A DNA stretch of 15,832 nucleotides from Clostridiales bacterium (GTDB lineage Bacteria; Bacillota; Clostridia; Christensenellales; CAG-138). Below the pieces are notes generated by a model that saw nothing but the letters and a program-made list of their open reading frames with translations, had not been told where the DNA came from and did not search any database. A program made the position numbers and the translations under genes. This document shows positions 13,051-15,832 of the stretch, in pieces. Every line of letters starts with the position of its first letter. The first letter of the stretch is position 1. Location: positions 1 to 15,832 of the forward strand of contig JAAZFD010000262.1 of the NCBI GenBank assembly GCA_012511925.1, in the 5' to 3' direction.

Positions 13051-15832
13051 ATGAAAAAGAGAATTGAATTTGTAGTAGGCAGGGCGAAATCGGGCAAAAG
13101 CAACTATATTTACGACAGAATAGTTGCACACGAGCAAGCGTGCGAGCCTGTTTTGTTGATAGCTCCGGGAAGATTCACATTCGAAACCGAGAAAACCTTA
13201 GCAGAGAGATTAGACGGCGGCGCATTTTACACCAAGGTACTCGCACTTTCAAGGCTTTCCGAAAAGGTACTAAGCGAGGTTGGCATAAAGCAGGTGTTTT
13301 TATCCGAACAGGGACGGCTTATGGTGATTCGAAAAGCACTAATAGGGCTTGATTTAGGAATTTTTAGCACTTGTGCGCACAAAACAGGCTTTGCAAAAAC
13401 CTGCGATGAAATCATTCAAGGCTTCATAAACAACCAAACTGAGCCCTTTGAGGTTCAAGCAGTTGCAGAGAAAATACAAGACCCCCTTTTGAAACGAAAG
13501 CTAAGCGATTTTGCAAGCATCTATTCCAAAACCTCTGATTTGCTGGGCGAGAAAAATATTGTCCCCATAGAAAATCATAAAGCCTTTATCGATAACATCA
13601 AAAACTCTTCTCTTTGTAAGGCGCACGTATATATAGATGGCTTTGAAAGCACTGGCGAGCTGATGTTTAGGGCAATAGAAGAAATTGTTCATAGCTGTGC
13701 TTCATTAACCGTTAGCTTTAGCTTGGATTTATCAGATAATATTCGTGATAGCCAGTTGTTTTCACCCGATTTGGTGGCTTATTCTCGCTTAAAAAGTTAT
13801 ATAACCGATGCGGGCTACGATGTAAAGATTATATCCCCAACACGTGAAAACAGATACGACAATTTAGAGCTTGCAGTTTTAGAAAAAGAGCTGTTTGCTT
13901 TCCCCTATAAGCAATTTGCAGGTGAAGTGAATAATATTTCACTTTTGGCGGCAAACAATGTAGATTCGGAAGTTAATGCCGTTGCAGGCGCAATTCAAAA
14001 GGCGGTGCGTGATGAGGGCATAAGATACAACGAGATTGCAGTTATCGCCTCCGATGAATCGGTTTATGGGGTTAAGGTGCGTAGTGAGTTTGAAAAAAAC
14101 TCAATTCCTATTTTTTGCGATGTTCAATACAGCCTTTACTCTATGGACGTTTCGAATTTAACCATGTCTGCCCTGCGCGCGGTAAGCGGCAGTTACGACA
14201 AGCACGAGCTTATTTCGATAATGAAAACAGGTCTTTGCGGAATTTCACGCTTTGAAGCCGAAGTTTTCGAAAATTACTTGATAGAATACGGCGTTTTCGG
14301 TTCATCGTTAAAAGAACCCTTGAAAAAAGGCAGCCCCGAGTTGATTCAATTTCTTGAACCCATACGGATTAAGCTAATCGAGCCTTTGATTAAGCTGCAA
14401 AATGCAATGTCGAGGGGCGATATTGCCAAAAAAACTAGAAGCATATATGGGTATTTACAGGATTTAGATGTTCAAAAAAAGCTAACTAAAAAAGTGGATG
14501 CCTTGCAAAAGGAAAACAACTTTGTGCAAGCGGAGAAATGCTCTCAAGCGTGGAATTTAATTATGGGGATATTCGACCAGCTATACGCAGTTATGGGCGA
14601 TTTGAGCATAAGCAACTCCCACTATATTTCTATTATCGAGGAGGGCATGAGGGCACAGGTTGTTAGCTCTATTCCTTCAAATATCGATGTGGTGCTGTTT
14701 GGCAGTATGAAGCGCACGATTCCTAAAAACATAAAGCGACTGTTTATTTTGGGCGCATACGAGGGTACTTTTCCAAAAACAATTAAGGACGACAGCGTTA
14801 TCGATGATGCGGAATTGTCTGCTTTGAAGGATTATGGGCTTAAGGTTTGGAGCAGTACAGCAAGCATGACCGCAGACGAGCGTTTAGAGCTTTACACACT
14901 GCTTACATTGCCAACTCATAGACTGTACCTTAGCTTTCCTGCGTTGGTTGCAAACAAAAGCAAGCTGCCCTCTATGATTTTTGAGAAGATTAAAAAGATT
15001 TTCCCACAGCTTCATGTGTTGTCGAGTTCAGACGAGCGCTTAGAAGATTACAAGCTTTACAACATTGAAAGGCTTGCATGCGATTTGCGATTGTTAGCCG
15101 ACACGGGTTATATGAGCGAAAGCGCAAAGCGTTTGTATGCGTATTATTCTGATATTCAAGAAAAGGCAGAGCAGTTGGAGGTCATAAATAAGTCGATTTT
15201 CTTCAAGGCTTCACCGAACAATCTTGATGCTGATTTTGCAAAGGTGCTGTATGGCGAAAACCTATATGCAAGCGCTACCAGGCTTGAAACCTTTAATACT
15301 TGTAGCTTTTATCACTTTGCAAAATACGGCTTGAATGCTAAAGAGCAGAGGGAATACAAGATTGAGGATTTAGACAAGGGTAATTTCGTTCATGAAATAT
15401 TGGATAAGTTCGTTAAGCACTTACTTGAGAAGAAAATTCCCTATAAAGAAATAGAAAGCGAAAAAGATTGCGAATCGATACTTGATGAGCTGTTGCCAGA
15501 TATAATTTTGAACTTCAAAGACGGCTATTTTACTGAGTCCGAGCGTAGAAAAGCGAACTGCGACTTGCTTGTTAAAACTGCAAAGCGTACCGCATGGGCA
15601 GTTATTGAACACATGAAGCGTGGTAGCTTTACATTCGAGAAAAGCGAATTGGAGTTCGGCAAGGACAAGGAATATCCTGCACTTGAAATCAAGCTTTGCG
15701 ACGGAAGAAGTTTTTTCATATCGGGCAAGGTTGACAGAGTTGATTCCTATATTAACGAAAACAACGAAAAGTTAATTCGAGTTATCGACTACAAACTATC
15801 TGGCAGGATATTTAGGTACAACGAACTATATG
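13051..15832 (+). CDS. addB: AddB, ATP-dependent helicase-nuclease subunit (partial)
   Basis: The frame is open from ATG 13051 to the window end, about 927 codons with no stop; complete AddB is about 1,100-1,170 residues, so roughly the last fifth is missing. Visible landmarks are an N-terminal Walker-A-like GRAKSGKS (10-17), helicase-like domains, the first iron-sulphur-cluster cysteine C751 in TRLETFNTCSFYHFAKYGL, then nuclease residues H781, D895 (GKVDRVD), D913 and K915 (VIDYK). The remaining three cluster cysteines would lie beyond the window. Family knowledge: with AddA it unwinds and resects double-strand breaks and recognises Chi; AddB supplies the Chi scanning and one nuclease. No strong ribosome binding site precedes it, consistent with coupling to thpR. 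Confidence 0.93.
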   Translation, partial: MKKRIEFVVGRAKSGKSNYIYDRIVAHEQACEPVLLIAPGRFTFETEKTLAERLDGGAFYTKVLALSRLSEKVLSEVGIKQVFLSEQGRLMVIRKALIGLDLGIFSTCAHKTGFAKTCDEIIQGFINNQTEPFEVQAVAEKIQDPLLKRKLSDFASIYSKTSDLLGEKNIVPIENHKAFIDNIKNSSLCKAHVYIDGFESTGELMFRAIEEIVHSCASLTVSFSLDLSDNIRDSQLFSPDLVAYSRLKSYITDAGYDVKIISPTRENRYDNLELAVLEKELFAFPYKQFAGEVNNISLLAANNVDSEVNAVAGAIQKAVRDEGIRYNEIAVIASDESVYGVKVRSEFEKNSIPIFCDVQYSLYSMDVSNLTMSALRAVSGSYDKHELISIMKTGLCGISRFEAEVFENYLIEYGVFGSSLKEPLKKGSPELIQFLEPIRIKLIEPLIKLQNAMSRGDIAKKTRSIYGYLQDLDVQKKLTKKVDALQKENNFVQAEKCSQAWNLIMGIFDQLYAVMGDLSISNSHYISIIEEGMRAQVVSSIPSNIDVVLFGSMKRTIPKNIKRLFILGAYEGTFPKTIKDDSVIDDAELSALKDYGLKVWSSTASMTADERLELYTLLTLPTHRLYLSFPALVANKSKLPSMIFEKIKKIFPQLHVLSSSDERLEDYKLYNIERLACDLRLLADTGYMSESAKRLYAYYSDIQEKAEQLEVINKSIFFKASPNNLDADFAKVLYGENLYASATRLETFNTCSFYHFAKYGLNAKEQREYKIEDLDKGNFVHEILDKFVKHLLEKKIPYKEIESEKDCESILDELLPDIILNFKDGYFTESERRKANCDLLVKTAKRTAWAVIEHMKRGSFTFEKSELEFGKDKEYPALEIKLCDGRSFFISGKVDRVDSYINENNEKLIRVIDYKLSGRIFRYNELY

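Overview
The window looks like a chromosomal stretch from a low-to-moderate GC anaerobic Bacillota, most likely class Clostridia. This is inferred from the gene set (NfeD-FloA pair, HemZ-type radical SAM enzyme, AddB of the AddAB nuclease, YtrA-type GntR regulator with ABC exporter), from strong AGGAGG ribosome binding sites, and from TTG starts on at least three genes. No phage, transposase, CRISPR array, rRNA or tRNA gene was recognised.

Layout. 24-2176 (+): nfeD, floA and a small membrane-anchored protein of unknown function, probably one membrane-organisation operon. 2177-2783: about 600 bp without a convincing gene, filled with short palindromic repeats of three families and a probable terminator. 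2784-3269 (+): a free-standing regulator with a sigma-region-4-like helix-turn-helix. 3348-5458 (+): a metallo-beta-lactamase-fold hydrolase overlapping hemZ by 4 nt. 5515-6561 (+): a run of very small unrecognised genes, part of which has been duplicated, leaving a broken copy of one gene and a short paralogue of a zinc-ribbon protein. 6562-6766: more repeats, including an inverted copy of the 2183-2281 array, and a terminator. 6767-10287 (-): a GntR-family repressor, an ABC ATPase and a large ABC permease, behind a perfect-consensus promoter with an inverted repeat placed like an operator. 10648-11157 (-): an unknown protein divergent from an AraC-family regulator (11291 onward, +), whose GyrI-like effector domain lies in a different frame, so the usual fusion protein appears split by a 1-nt change. 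12515-15832 (+): RNA 2',3'-cyclic phosphodiesterase (thpR) followed 5 nt later by addB, which runs off the window end.

How they work together. The first block concerns membrane microdomains. The GntR-ABC block is a typical autoregulated envelope-stress or antibiotic-response exporter. The AraC/GyrI block probably senses a small molecule and may control the divergent unknown gene. The last block is RNA end processing plus double-strand-break repair. I see no clearly new multi-gene system. The features most worth a second look are the structured dispersed repeats, the duplicated small-gene cluster and the split AraC-GyrI regulator.
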